From: Aureococcus anophagefferens
Lineage: Eukaryota > Sar > Pelagophyceae > Pelagomonadales > Pelagomonadaceae
DNA length: 64,000 nt
NCBI RefSeq assembly: GCF_000186865.1
Contig: NW_008705570.1
Location: forward strand, 1,099,395-1,163,394
Direction: 5' to 3'
Shown here: positions 30,281-41,091 of the stretch, piece after piece
Layout: every line of letters starts with the position of its first letter
Position numbering within the stretch: position 1 is the stretch's first letter
Program-made: the position numbers and the translations under genes
Notes under the pieces: model-generated
The model's database searches: none
Seen by the model: only the letters and a program-made list of their open reading frames with translations
Told to the model about the DNA's origin: nothing

Positions 30281-31165
30281 GTGGCGCTGCTTGAGCGCCT
30301 TGACCTTGCGGGTCTGGATCTCGGCCGTGTTCTGCTTGCCGAGGTGGATGCGGCCGACGGTGTCGCCGAGGTCCGTCGTCTTGATGTTCTTCTTCTTCTT
30401 GGGCTTGAGCTCCTTGGGCTGCTTGAGCGCGACCTTCCAGAGCTCGAGCGACGGCTTGTGGTCGCGCCGGAGCTCGAGGACGAGCGGCGGGCCCGAGGGG
30501 TCGAGGTTCGCCGCGGGGACCGTCGTGCCGCTCTTCGTCAGGCGCAGGCGGTGCGGCGCGACGTCGACGAGGCGCGCGCCCGTCGACGCGCAGCGCCGGA
30601 TGCCCACCGCGAGCACGTGGTCTAAACCCGCCAGGTTCACGTCGTCGACGTCCGCGCCCCGGAGCAGGTCGCAGAGGAAGTTCTTGCAGCGCTTCGTCTC
30701 GTCGCAGTCGTCCCACTCGCCGACGAAGCTCAGCAGGGGCTTGCTGCCCACGAGCTTCGCGTAGCCGTGGCCACCGCCGGCCTCGACGACGCCGAACTCG
30801 AACATGTCGAGCAGGTGGCCGTCGTGCGTGCGCCCGAAGACGAGGTTGTGGGGCCGCTTCTTGCTGTGGCTCCCGACGACGAAGAGGGAGCAGTCGTGCC
30901 GCGCCGCGAGGCCCTCGACCGCCGTCGCGTCCTCGAACGGCCGGAGGTCCTCGCGGCGCCGGCTCAGCGCCTTGCAGAAGGGGCTCTTGAGCGCGGCGAG
31001 CGTCTGGAGCGCCGACGACGTGCGCTCGCTCGTCTTCGAGCCCCGGAGCGCCAGCAGCTTCTTCGGGTTCTCCCGCAGCTTCGGCGCCCGGTCCTCGAGG
31101 AAGCGCTTCCCCGCGGGCGTCACGCGCTGGCCCTTGAAGGACGTCGACTTCGCCTTCTTGCCCAT
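30218..31165 (-). CDS. RPF2: Ribosome biogenesis protein RPF2 (Brix domain)
   Basis: 315 residues. Rpf2 works with Rrs1 to bring the 5S RNP into pre-60S particles in the nucleolus. The Brix domain is clear: AGKRFLEDRAPKLRENPKK, SLFVVGSHSKKRPHNLVFGR, HLLDMFEFGV, then LVGSKPLLSFVGEW. The C-terminal part has LELRRDHKPSLELWKVALKQPKELKPKKKKN, characteristic of Rpf2 rather than of Brx1, Imp4 or Rpf1. The protein ends in a long Asp tract encoded by a (GAC)n repeat (30237-30285). The start at 31165 gives MGKKAKSTSFKGQ, the usual N-terminus. There is no intron. Confidence 0.93.
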
Positions 31166-31433
31166 GTTTCCGCGCGCGGCGTCCGGCGCGGTTCTGGCGG
31201 CGCGCGCGCGTCGGGCACTGGTTGCTGTCGGAGGCGACGCGCGGCTCGAGACCTCGAACAACACGGAGCTCGACGATCGCCGGTTGTGGCTGCGGCTCGT
31301 GAAGTGCTCGACCTGCACGTTGAAGCTGCGCAGGCCCTAGGCCTTGGACGTCGTCGTCGGCAAGTGCTCTCGCCCCCCCGCCCCCTTCACCCACGCAAGC
31401 AGGCGCGCCTTACGCGGCGCGAAGCCGCCTCCC

Positions 31434-33517
31434 CTAGGCGCCTTCCGTGGCGTTCTCCATGACCGGGAGCACCGTCAGGCGGAGGTACGTGTGCGCGAGG
31501 GGCACGAGGTCCACGTCGACGACGGACCCGTTGGCGTACTTGCTCTGGACGGGCGAGTCCGGGACGTAGCCCTTGTCGTAGGATTTCACGCCCGTCGTCA
31601 CCTTGGCCTTGGCGGTGATCGTCGCCGGCGGGCGGTCGCGGTCGAAGGGCAGCCCGTCCGTCAGGGCCTCGAAACCGCCGAAGGTCAGCGACGCCGCGTC
31701 CGTCGGGTCGACGAGCGCGATCTGCCAGGGCGCGCCCGCGTCGACCATGACGAAGGTCGTCTCGACGAACGTGCCGTTGAGGGACGTCGTGTTCCGGCGG
31801 CCGGGCACGGGGAACGAGAACAACAGCGGCCCGCGGGTAATTTCCACCGCGTTCTTCGGCGCCGTCCACTTGTCCTCGAGCACCTTGATGGAGTGGGTGA
31901 AGAGCAGCGTCGCCTCGAAGGACGCGTCGTCGGCGGCCAGGCCCGGCACGTCGAAGAGGGCGCAGGGCGGCGCGTCGACCGTCGCGCCGCCGGCGACGAC
32001 GAGCGCCGCGGCGTCGGCCCAGCACGGCACGCGGAGCCTGAGCTTCCAGGCCTTGCCCGGCGTCCGCGCCACGGAGATCGTCGCGTTGTCGGCGAAGGGG
32101 TACTGGCCGCCCACGGACACGTTCGCCGTCGGCAGCGTCGCCGCGAACGGCGAGTAGCCCGAGACGACGATCGTCGCGCCGCCGTCCGCGGTCTGAAGCT
32201 GGGCCATGACGAACTTGGGCCAGCCCTGGTGCACGTTGCCCGTGCAGCAGCCGTTCATGCCTACGAAGCACGTCGGTGACGATGTTTCGTCGTTTCCCCG
32301 GTCGAAATCTCTCGAATATCGTCGCGCTGGTTCGTGCCGTAGCCCGACTTGCCGCCGAGCTGGATCTGGTTCACGGAGTGGTAGTACGCGTTGCCCGTGA
32401 AGCGGTCGTTCGTCGTCGCGGGCATCGCGTTGAACGCGACCCACTCGAGGCGGTCGAAGAGGCGCACGTCGGCGTTGAGCTCGTAGGACGTGCGCAGCGA
32501 GTACATGGCCTCGACGACGGAGCAGGTCTCGACGCCGTTCGTCGGGAGGTTCGGGAGCTGCGCGAAGCAGTCCGGCGCGGTGAACGTGCCGTCCGCGGAC
32601 CGCTCCCACTCGTCGATCCAGGCCAGCGCCGTCGCGGCGTTGCCCAGGTCCGTGGCGTTGCCGGAGACGCGGTACCAGGTCGGCCCCGTCTTGATGGCCT
32701 CCATGATGTTGACGCCGTGGTGGATCATGAAGTTCTTTTCGGTGGCGTCGCTCTTGTTCGGCCAGCAGTGGACGTCGCTCGGCGGGTGGAAGGGGTCGCC
32801 GCCCGTGAAGTAGTCCTCCCAGGGCAGGCGCGCGTCGGCCTGGGTCCGCACGAGGTCCATCAGGGACCAGAGCTCGCTGTCGTTGCGCCCGCGGTCGATG
32901 AGCCACTGGCACGAGATGAGGATCTCGTCGTAGCGCGCGTAGCCCCAGGGGTTGTGCGTGAACTTGGGCTGCTCGTCCTTGATCTGGGCCTCCATGGCCT
33001 TGTGGTGCACGACGAGGGCGTCGACGACGGCCTCTTGGGCCGTCGCGTTGGGCGCGTAGGGGCCCTCGCACTCCGCGTAGCTCTGCAAGGCGAGCGCGAT
33101 GATCATGCGGCCCCAGTAGTTCTCGTTCTGGTCGTAGTCGACGTCGCGGGGGATGTCGCCGCCGAGCATGCCCGTCGAGCCCACGGCGCCCAGGATCTTG
33201 GTGATCGCGGCCTCGCGGAGGTCGCGCATGGCCGCGCTGTCGACCTGGCACGTGAGCGGCACGAAGCCGTTCATGAAGTACTCGCCGCCCTGCTCCTCGC
33301 CGCCCGTCTTTTTCGGGTCCGCGAGCCACTTGGACGCGCTGATGCCGCCGCCGGACCAGAAGCCCAGGCCGAAGGTGCTGCCCGCGGCCATGAGCTCCTC
33401 CTCGGCCTTGAGCCAGCCCGCGGGCATGATGCGGCCCACGGGCAGCCGGTCCAGCGCCGGGGCGACGAGCTGGGCCGATGCGGTGGCGAGGAGCGCGAGG
33501 GCCGCGGCGAGCTTCAT
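31434..33517 (-). CDS. GH127-type beta-L-arabinofuranosidase-like glycosidase
   Basis: Exons 33517-32338 and 32260-31434, 668 residues. The signal peptide is MKLAAALALLATASA. The (alpha/alpha)6 barrel contains GGDIPRDVDYDQNENYWGR and HNPWGYARYDEIL. In GH127 a Glu and a zinc-bound Cys cluster carry out catalysis. Here GVETCSVVEAMYS supplies the Glu-x-Cys, and NGCCTGNVH supplies the Cys pair including the likely nucleophile. The beta-sandwich C-terminal part follows. The 77-bp intron lies three residues before NGCC; splicing yields GYGMNGCCTGN. Without splicing the frame closes before the catalytic pair. It probably acts on secreted or dietary arabinose-containing glycans; the exact linkage is unknown. 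Confidence 0.83.
32261..32329. mobile_element. Short introner-like intron, 69 bp
   Basis: Flanked by 8-bp repeats which on the gene (minus) strand read GCACGAAC upstream (32337-32330) and GCATGAAC downstream (32260-32253), 7 of 8 matching. The intervening sequence starts CAGCG and ends GCTTCGTAG. The splice pair is GC-AG. No inverted ends are seen. It resembles the 80-bp element at 59211 in its start and end. Confidence 0.6.
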
Positions 33518-33778
33518 CGTCGAGCGAGCGGGGCTGCCGCCGTCGAGGGGAGTGCGCTTGTCAACACACTGGACCAGAAGCGCCCCGAAGGAAGGCCTCG
33601 GGGCCCAAGAAGGGGTTCCTTTGGCCTCAAGAACGACAAAAAGCACCGCGCTCACACACGTGCTCACTCCTAGGCTAGAGCTCTAGTTCTTGCGATACAC
33701 CAGGCCTTTCTCGAGGTACGGCGCCTCGCGGCTACTTATTTTCTAGACACCTAGAGGTACAACTTGCTCATATGGTGC

Positions 33779-36344
33779 CTACTTCTTCTGCTTGCACTTG
33801 TCGTTCTTCCACTTGCAGCCGGCCTCTTTGCACGAGTTCTTGCTCGTGTTGTCCTTGCACGACCCGTCGCCGACGGTGAGGCCGCCGGTGTCGCCGCCCT
33901 TGGTCTTGCACTCGTCGTTCTTCCACTTGCAGCCGTCGGTCTTCTTGCACTTTTTCTTCGACAGTCCGGAGCACGACGAGGCGGCGCTGCACTGCTTCTT
34001 CTTGTAGTCGCAGCCGTCGGTCTTCTTGCACTTTTTCTTCGACAGCTCGGAGCACGAGATGCACGTCTTCTTCTTGTAGGCGCAGCCTGCGGTCTTCTTG
34101 CATTTCTTCCTGGCGAGTCCCGAGCACGCGTCGCCGCCGTCGCCGTCGTCCGCCGTGATGTCGCAGGACGGGCACTGCGAGCACAAGGACTCGCCGACCA
34201 TGTCGATGACCTCCTGGCACGTCCAGCCCCAGTCGGTGATGATGTCCTCGCAGGACCTGTAGCTCGCGTCGCCTTCGGCGTCCTCGTTGCTGATCGTCGC
34301 GGGGCAGTAGCCGCACGCCTTCGCCTTTTTGTTCCACACGCACGAGCCCTTGCAAGTCTTTTTGCTCGTGAAGCCCGCGCAGGCGTCCTCGTCCGTCGTC
34401 GTCGTCGTCGTCGTCGCACTTAGAAAAAAGCGACGACGATCGCGGCGAGTAGCGCGGCCGGCGCCGCGACGGGGACGCGAGCGGCGTCGCTGGGTTCGGG
34501 CTCCGATTCGGACGCCGGCGTCGCGCCCTCGGTCGTCGTCGTCGTCGTCGTGCTCGTCGCGCCCTCGGTCGTCGTCGTCGTCGTCGGGCTCGTCGCGCCC
34601 CGAGTCGTCGTCGTCGACGTCGGTCTCGTCACGGTGATGGCGATCTTCTGGCCGTTGAGGCAGTGGTCGGAGATGCTGCAGATGAAGTAGATGGGCGAGC
34701 CGTAACCCGGAGACCAATCGATCTCCGCGAGCGACGACGCCTGCGTGATCGTGTACGGTGACTCGTCCTTGGCGCCGGGCATGAGAGCGTCATCCGCGAG
34801 GCAACGGTCGAACTCGTCTTTCGTGAGCACCACGCGGACGTTGTGGTTGCCGCCCCACTGGAAGGTGATCGATTCGTCGCCGCACACGGTCAGAGCCTGC
34901 TCCGAGGGGCCCATGCCTTCCCTCCAGTCGATGACGGCGGAGCCGCTCGCGCAGCTCGGAGTCGCCGTCGTCGTCGTCGGGCTACCCTGAGTCGTCGTGG
35001 AGGTCGTCGGCGGCCGGGTCGGCGTGGAGGTCGTCGGCGGCCGAGTCGTCGTCGACGTCGGGCTCGCCGCGCAGGATCGCGCGTCGGCCGCGTCGGCCCA
35101 GCCGGGCGGCGCCGGCGCCGCCGGCGGCGCGGCGAACCGCGCGAGGACGTCGTCGATCGTCGCCGTCGCGAGCCAGGCGTCGGCGGCCGCGAAGATGTCG
35201 TCGACTTTCTCGTCGCCCGTCCAGTCCGTGACCGCCTTGCGCCAGCCGGCGCCCTCGGGGACCGCCGACGGCCAGTCGTCGACGTGGTCGATGTCGGCGT
35301 AGGGCGCGCGCGCGAGGTAGGGACCCGTCGGCCCGGCGAAGAACTCGGCGTAGTCGCCGCCGCCGCGCTCGACGGCGAAGAGGACGACGACGGCCGCGAG
35401 GTCGTAGAAGACCTTGCGCTGCATGTTCGCCGGGTCCGCGGCCGGCCAGGGGTCGTCCCCGGGGCACTCCCAGTCGACGGTCAGCGCCGCTTTCGACGGC
35501 ACGGCGCGCGTCCAGTTTCCGTACGCGTAGACCTCGAGCGCGTTCCGCGCGACCTCGCGGAGGCAGTACGCCCACGGCTCCAGGTCGCCGCCCCAGTCGT
35601 CGTAGTATTCGCCGACGACGCACTCCAGAAGCACGGCACCGCCCTCCACGAGGAAGTTCGCCCAGACGCCGCCGCGGCTGAATTGGAACGCGTGCGCGTA
35701 CTCGTGGATCGCGCGCTGCTGGATGTTCTTCGGCGTCTCCTTGTCGCCGTGGATGGCGAAAAACAACGGCACGTACTCGATCGCGTAGCCGCCGCACATG
35801 CAGGAGGACCGCGAGGACGCGTAGTACGCCTCGTTCTTGCGGCAGATTTCGTCGTCGTCGTCCCAGGAACACTGGTCTTGGCAATGGTCCTCGTCGCGCC
35901 CGTCACACGTCCGGTCCATGGCGTCGTCGACTTCCTCCTGGATGTCGAAGCCGAAGCCCTTCCACGCCTTGACGGCCGCGGTCATCGAGGAGTACGCGGA
36001 CGCGTCCTTCTCGAGCTCCATCATGATGACGGGCACGGGGCCGACGCGCCCGAGGAACGCGGCGGCGAGGTCGACGCCGCGCGCGACGGCGGCCTCGAGG
36101 TCCGGGGGGAACCCGGCGGACGAAAAGTACGTCGGCGAGCTCTCGTCGAGGCTCATCGTCGAGTACGGTTGCGGTGCGGTGAGTTGCACCCGCGCGTGCG
36201 CGGGCACTCGTCGTCGAGGCGGCGCGCCTCGTGGTCGACGTCCGACGACCCGTCGGAGCATCGGCGGCGCGACCCGGAGCGCCACCAGGTCGCGCCGCCG
36301 GGGACCAGGGCCGAGAGGACCACGACGAGCGTTATGGAGGGCAT
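33779..36344 (-). CDS. Secreted metallopeptidase-like/cupredoxin/Cys-repeat protein
   Basis: Model: exons 36344-36208, 36151-34514 and 34418-33779, 804 residues. The signal peptide is MPSITLVVVLSALVPG. IHEYAHAFQF, with LVEGGAVLLE 18-25 residues on, fits an HExxH...E zinc peptidase. Thr-rich linkers lead to a cupredoxin-like domain (GGNHNVRVVL, then CSISDHCLNGQK) whose Cys-x4-His-x4-Gln is the copper site of stellacyanin-type phytocyanins. After another Thr linker come five Cys/Lys repeats such as CSGLSKKKCKKTDGCKWKNDEC-like units. Intron 1 is 56 bp (GTGCCC...GATGAG). Intron 2 is 95 bp (GTCCGA...TTTTTTCTAAG). If intron 2 is kept, the protein instead ends in a hydrophobic GPI-anchor-like tail at 34420. 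It is extracellular or surface-bound. Confidence 0.62.
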
Positions 36345-36576
36345 CGGGCGTGATGGTTGCGTTCGGAGGCACCGAGCGTCAACGGCGGTTAAGACGAAGG
36401 TACCGAGATCGACGGCGTCGAAGACGAAGGTTGTCAAGTTCAGAAGTGGCGGACGTCGACGAGACGGGTTGACGAAGAGTTGTCAAGCCAGTCAGGAGCG
36501 GCCCGGGATAAAAGTTGGGGTAGCCTACGCCGGGTTCTTCGATCGCGCGCCCGGCACCCACCCACCCACCTCCTGG

Positions 36577-36584
36577 CCAATCAG
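36577..36584. promoter_or_regulatory. CCAAT box in the 36.3-37.1 kb intergenic region
   Basis: CCAATCAG, identical to the one near 12812, lies 233 bp upstream of the metallopeptidase/cupredoxin gene. The rest of the ~770-bp region (36345-37114) has no convincing ORF. It holds a CCCACCCACCCACCTC word twice (36554 and 36902 areas) and an alternating CG run near 36840-36858. Confidence 0.25.
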
Positions 36585-37114
36585 GGACCTCCCTTTTCGT
36601 TAGTTGCCTTCAAGTTGCCGCTCGCAAAATCGCCACAACGCGCGCGCGATTTCGCGCGCGCGCTCTCTCGTGTCGCGGAGCTGCGCGGTCCAATCTCCAC
36701 TTTGCGATGAGAACGGGCACCCGCGCCGCTCGACTCGCCGCGGCGAGAAGCGGCGCTTGCCCAGAGACGACGATAGCGGCGTGAAGACACGTCGCCGAGG
36801 CGCCGCGCGACCGTCAGCCGCGGCACCGCGGGTCATGACCGCGCGCGCGCGCGCGCGTTACAAGTACCCATCAGTACACTGTAGATTTTCCAAACCAGGC
36901 CTCCGGACCCACCCACCCACCTCGGCGCGAGGTTCGAATCTTTTGTCCGTGGGTGGCTCCTGAGCCAGTGCCAGAATGAACCTCACGCGAATCACCATTT
37001 ATGACATTGCCACCGAGCCCTCACATGGAGGCCTACATGGCAAACCCCCAACCTCCCCGAACATGGCCCCCGAACACACGGGAAACTGGTGATTAGAACG
37101 GGGCGACGGGCGGG

Positions 37115-39061
37115 TCAGGAGGGGCACATGCGCTTGGGCTTGGGCTCCGCGGAGCGCTTGGCCACCGCGGCCCAGGAGAGCGGCGCGGCGGGCGGCGGCG
37201 GCCCGCCGTCGCCGTCGACGTCGACCATGTCGCTCGAGTCCGCGCGGGGCTTCTTGGGCGACAGGGACGCGGACCCCTCGTCGTCGAGCGTCGGCGCCGA
37301 CGCCGCGTCGCCGCCGTCGGACGCGTCGCCGTCGCGCGGCCGCGCGGCCGCGCGGAGGCCGTCGTCGTCGTCGTCGACGTCGTCGACCTCGTGCAGGTAG
37401 AGGTTCTCCTCCGCGTCGACGTCGCCGCCGTCGCCGGCGCCGCCGTCGCCCGGCGCCGGCGACGCGCCCGGGGGCAGCGCCTCGGGCGGGAGCGCGTCCT
37501 TGGGCGTGTGGCGGAGCTCGAGGTCCATGTCGCTGGACCGGTGCTCCCAGTTGTTGACGCGGTTCGAGAACTCGCGGACGCAGGGCGTGAGGTCGATGTG
37601 CTGCACATGCGTCTCGAAGGACAAAGCCACGAAGTAGGACCGCGTCTTCTTCGTCGCGCCCGTGGCCTCGCCCGCGTCGTCGACCGCCGCGACCTCGCGC
37701 TCGACGTGCGTCGCGTGCGGCCGCGCGCGGACGTAGCCCGGCGTGTCCAGCGCCACCACCAGATTCCGCAGCCGCGACTCGCACCAGGCGTTCCACTTGC
37801 GCAGGCCCGCGTCGTCGGCGGCGGACACGTCGACCTGCACGTAGTGGCGGTGCCGCGCGAAGAAGTCCGACGGCGCGAACAACCGGCGCCACGCGTCCCG
37901 CAGGTCCGCCGCGCGGTCGCCCGTCGGCGACTCGTCCGCGCGCCAGTGCGCCGCGAGCTTCTCCACGCGCCGGGTCGTTTCTAACCCCTTGGACAGCTCG
38001 TCCTTGATGGCCCGGAGCTGCGGCGCGCCGACGTTGTACGAGCTGTTCATCGTCGGGTGCGCCGGCGTCACGATGGGCGCGAGGTGCGCGCGGTCCCGCG
38101 GGTTCAGGCGCGGGTTCCAGGCCGCGTAGCGCGACGCGACGGACTCGTCGCCGGCGGACGACGGCGGAGCTCCCGGCGCCGCGATGAGCACGGGGTTCGG
38201 CCAGTCCCAGCCGTCGAAGATCCGGAAGAAGCGGCCGACCACCGTGCTCGGCGCCGCGTTCGGGTAGCGCTGGCACACGAAGGCCGCGAGGATCGCGCAG
38301 TTCACGCCGCCCAGCAACCCGAGCACGTTCGAGTACAGGCCCTTGCACCGCGCCCAGCGCTTGACGGCCCGTAAAGCTACTCGGAACACCGCCGGGTCCG
38401 GAACCAAAGACAGCAGCATCTCCGCGACCCGGGCCCCGTTCAGCGACCGGATCGCCGCCTCGTCCAGGCCCTCCAGCACCGCGTCGTCCATGACGTCCAG
38501 CGGCTCGGGCAGCTCGTCGCAGGCCAGCGGCGCGAACAGCAAATCGACGTCCGTCGCGCCCACCCGCAGTTTGACCACCGGCGTGTACGCGTCGCGGACG
38601 GCCATGACGCCGCCCGCGCCGATGTGCGCGTCGCCCTCGAGCGCGGCCACGAGCGTGTCGAAGAAGGCGCGCCGCGTGCAGTGGCGCGGCGCCACGAGCA
38701 CGACGTCGATGTCCGCGTCCGGGGTATGCACGTCCAACCGCACGCTTCCGAACGTCCGGAGCTCGCACCGCGGCGGCGCCGACGCGGCCAGCGCCCGCTC
38801 GCAGTCGGCGCCGTCGCAGGCCCGCTCGGCGATGGCCAGCGCCCACTCGTTCTCGCACCACGCGTCCGCGATGGCCCGGAGCCGGTCGAGCACGCCCGTG
38901 CGCACGGCCTTGCCGGCGTCGCTCTCGTAGACGCCGAGCTCCCGCAGCGTGTGCACGAGCGCCTCGGACGCCGCCGCGTCGTGCTCCGCGGGCATGTCCG
39001 TGTTGATGGGCGGCGTCACGCCGAGGTGCGCCTTGGGCGCCTCCGACGACGACGCCGTCAT
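37115..39061 (-). CDS. PAP: Nuclear poly(A) polymerase
   Basis: 648 residues in one exon. It adds poly(A) tails to pre-mRNA 3' ends. LGVTPPINTDMPAEHD is the signature N-terminal loop of canonical PAP. The nucleotidyltransferase site is FGSVRLDV followed by PDADIDVVLV, with the catalytic Asp pair; the third acidic position is in ATDVDLLFA. NGARVAEMLLSLVPD, AVKRWARCKGLYSNVLG and the GGVNCAILAAFVCQ region form the central domain. The RNA-binding domain ends near VREFSNRVNNWEHR. The last ~110 residues are acidic and low complexity with a basic stretch (SPKKPRAD) that could be a nuclear localisation signal. The start at 39061 gives the expected N-terminal spacing. Confidence 0.93.
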   Translation of the reverse strand: MTASSSEAPKAHLGVTPPINTDMPAEHDAAASEALVHTLRELGVYESDAGKAVRTGVLDRLRAIADAWCENEWALAIAERACDGADCERALAASAPPRCELRTFGSVRLDVHTPDADIDVVLVAPRHCTRRAFFDTLVAALEGDAHIGAGGVMAVRDAYTPVVKLRVGATDVDLLFAPLACDELPEPLDVMDDAVLEGLDEAAIRSLNGARVAEMLLSLVPDPAVFRVALRAVKRWARCKGLYSNVLGLLGGVNCAILAAFVCQRYPNAAPSTVVGRFFRIFDGWDWPNPVLIAAPGAPPSSAGDESVASRYAAWNPRLNPRDRAHLAPIVTPAHPTMNSSYNVGAPQLRAIKDELSKGLETTRRVEKLAAHWRADESPTGDRAADLRDAWRRLFAPSDFFARHRHYVQVDVSAADDAGLRKWNAWCESRLRNLVVALDTPGYVRARPHATHVEREVAAVDDAGEATGATKKTRSYFVALSFETHVQHIDLTPCVREFSNRVNNWEHRSSDMDLELRHTPKDALPPEALPPGASPAPGDGGAGDGGDVDAEENLYLHEVDDVDDDDDGLRAAARPRDGDASDGGDAASAPTLDDEGSASLSPKKPRADSSDMVDVDGDGGPPPPAAPLSWAAVAKRSAEPKPKRMCPS

Positions 39062-39573
39062 TTTTGAAAAGACCGGCCGCGACGGCGTCCGGCGCGCGGC
39101 GTCGCGCGTCGCCGCGACCGCTCCGAGCTCCGCGAGGCCCCCGGCGCCGGCGCGGGTCGCGGACGCGGCGCGGATGAAGGGCGGGCGCTCCTCGGCGCGG
39201 CCGCGGACGGCGCGGCGCTTCAGCGGGGGTTCCGACCCGACGAACCGGACGAGTGGGCGCCGCCGCTCGAGCCGCTGCTCGGGGGCTTGCTCGACGACGT
39301 CGGCGGGGCGACGCCGCGGAACCCGCTCCGGGGCGGCCGCGCGCGGGCGCGTTTGTGTTCGACAAGCCACTGGCGGCGACCAACACAAGCTCCGGTTTGT
39401 CCGGCCCAGGCCGGGGTGCACCATCTCCTTGAGCCTCAATGATGCCGTGCAGCCCAAGTTTTCGCCCATGTCGAGGATGGGGGACGGGAGAACGTCGCCT
39501 CCGCCGCGGTAGGGTCCTCACCACCGAGGTGACGTCGTCTCCGAAGTGCGTCGCCCGCCGTGGTCGAGGCCTC

Positions 39574-41031
39574 ATGGCGGAGGAAGACCTGTTCCGGAGC
39601 ATAAGCTTCGACGAGGACGGCCTGTCGGCCCCGGCGGAGGCGCGGCGGCGGACCTTCGACGACGTGCTGCTCACGGAGTCGTCCATGCGCGGCGCCATGC
39701 GCGTCGCGGCGCGGCGCGCGCGGAGCTCGTTCCGGGAGCAGCGGCTCTTCGCGTCGGCGCGGCGGCGGCTGCGCCCCGGCGGCGATGCCCCCGCGCCCGC
39801 GGGCGAGGCGGACTTCGCCGTGGAGGCGTCCGTGGGCGCGGGCTCCTTCGGGGAGGTCTTTCGCGTGCGGAAGGTCACGGGCCCGGACTGCGGCCGGCGC
39901 TACGCGATGAAGAAGATCGCCGGGCGGCGGCAGGAGGCGCAGGAACGGCGCATGCTGTTGGCCGCGGAGCACCCCTTCGTCGTGCGGCTGCGCTACGCCT
40001 TCGCGACGGCCGACGGCGCGTCGTGCCTCGTCATGGACTTCGCGTCGCGGGGCACGCTCGAGGGCCACCTGAACAAGCGCGCGGGGCGGCGCCTCGACGT
40101 CGCGTCCGCGAAAATGGTCGCCGCGGAGGTCGGCCACGCGATCCTGTGCCTGCACGGGCTCGGCGTCGTCCATCGGGACGTCAAGCCGGCGAACGTGCTC
40201 GTCGACGCGGCGGGCCACTGCCTCCTGAGCGACCTGGGGCTCGCGACGGTCAGCGACCGGGCGACGCTCGGCCGGTTCTGCGGAACGCTGGAGTACGTCG
40301 CGCCGGAGCAGCTCACGGGCGCGCGCTACGGCGGCGCCGTGGATCTGTGGGCGCTCGGCTGCACGGTCTACGAGTGCCTCGCGGGCGCGTCGCCCTTCGC
40401 GGCGCCGACGACGCGGGAAGTCTTCACGCGGATCCTGCGCGCGCGGCCGGACCTCGGCGCCGTCGCCGACGGCGCCGCGCGCGGCTTCCTCGGGGGCCTG
40501 CTCGCCAAGGACGCCGGGGCGCGCCTGGGGGCGACCGAGGCCGCGGCCTTCTTCGACGCGCCGTTCTTCGAGGACCTCGACTGGCGCGCGCTCGGCGAGC
40601 GGGCGCTCCCGCCGCCGCTGCCGAAAGCGCCGGGCGATAGCGACGAGACCTTCGTCGTGACGCCGGAGTCGACCGTCGGCGACGGCGCGGTGGACGCCGG
40701 CGACGGGCCCCGCGAGGTCCGCGAGTGGCGCACGGCGCCGGGCCGCCTGGGTTTGCTCCGCGGCGACCGCGCGCTGAGCCGCATCAACTCGGGCGACGGC
40801 GACGACGACGACTTCTTCCGGCGGTCCGAGTCCGCGGACGACGGCCTCACGGTGGACCTCGACGACGCGTCGCCGGCGTCGCCCGTCGTCGACCTCGACG
40901 CGCCGTCGCCGCCGCCGGAGCCGCGGCCGCCGCTCCTCGCGGACCTCGACGCGTCCGACGACGACGACGCCGCGCCGCCGGTCTACGCGCGGACCTCGTC
41001 GCGGCGGACCCTCGGCGAGTCCTGGGTCTGA
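39574..41031 (+). CDS. AGC-family Ser/Thr protein kinase
   Basis: 485 residues. The kinase domain spans about 82-345. It has GAGSFGEVFRV (Gly-rich loop), YAMKKI (ATP Lys), VVHRDVKPANVLVD (catalytic loop), SDLGLA in place of DFG, and FCGTLEYVAPEQL (activation segment, APE). DVKP, the FCGT activation segment and HPFVVRLRYAF are typical of the AGC group. DLG replacing DFG is an active variant seen in other kinases. The C-terminal ~140 residues are acidic and Ser-rich, ending RRTLGESWV; a clear hydrophobic FxxF motif is not seen. The N-terminus has RTFDDVLLTESSMRGAM. The target is unknown. The last coding bases lie in a 44-bp tandem duplication. Confidence 0.88.
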   Translation: MAEEDLFRSISFDEDGLSAPAEARRRTFDDVLLTESSMRGAMRVAARRARSSFREQRLFASARRRLRPGGDAPAPAGEADFAVEASVGAGSFGEVFRVRKVTGPDCGRRYAMKKIAGRRQEAQERRMLLAAEHPFVVRLRYAFATADGASCLVMDFASRGTLEGHLNKRAGRRLDVASAKMVAAEVGHAILCLHGLGVVHRDVKPANVLVDAAGHCLLSDLGLATVSDRATLGRFCGTLEYVAPEQLTGARYGGAVDLWALGCTVYECLAGASPFAAPTTREVFTRILRARPDLGAVADGAARGFLGGLLAKDAGARLGATEAAAFFDAPFFEDLDWRALGERALPPPLPKAPGDSDETFVVTPESTVGDGAVDAGDGPREVREWRTAPGRLGLLRGDRALSRINSGDGDDDDFFRRSESADDGLTVDLDDASPASPVVDLDAPSPPPEPRPPLLADLDASDDDDAAPPVYARTSSRRTLGESWV

Positions 41032-41091
41032 ATTCGCTCTCACGTCCGCGGACCCTCGGCGAGTCCTGGGTCTAAATTCGCTCTCACGTCC
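41004..41091. repeat. 44-bp tandem duplication across two convergent stop codons
   Basis: Two copies (41004-41047 and 41048-41091) differ at one position: TCTGAATTC against TCTAAATTC. The kinase stop is in the first copy. The methyltransferase stop, on the other strand, is in the second. Confidence 0.9.
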
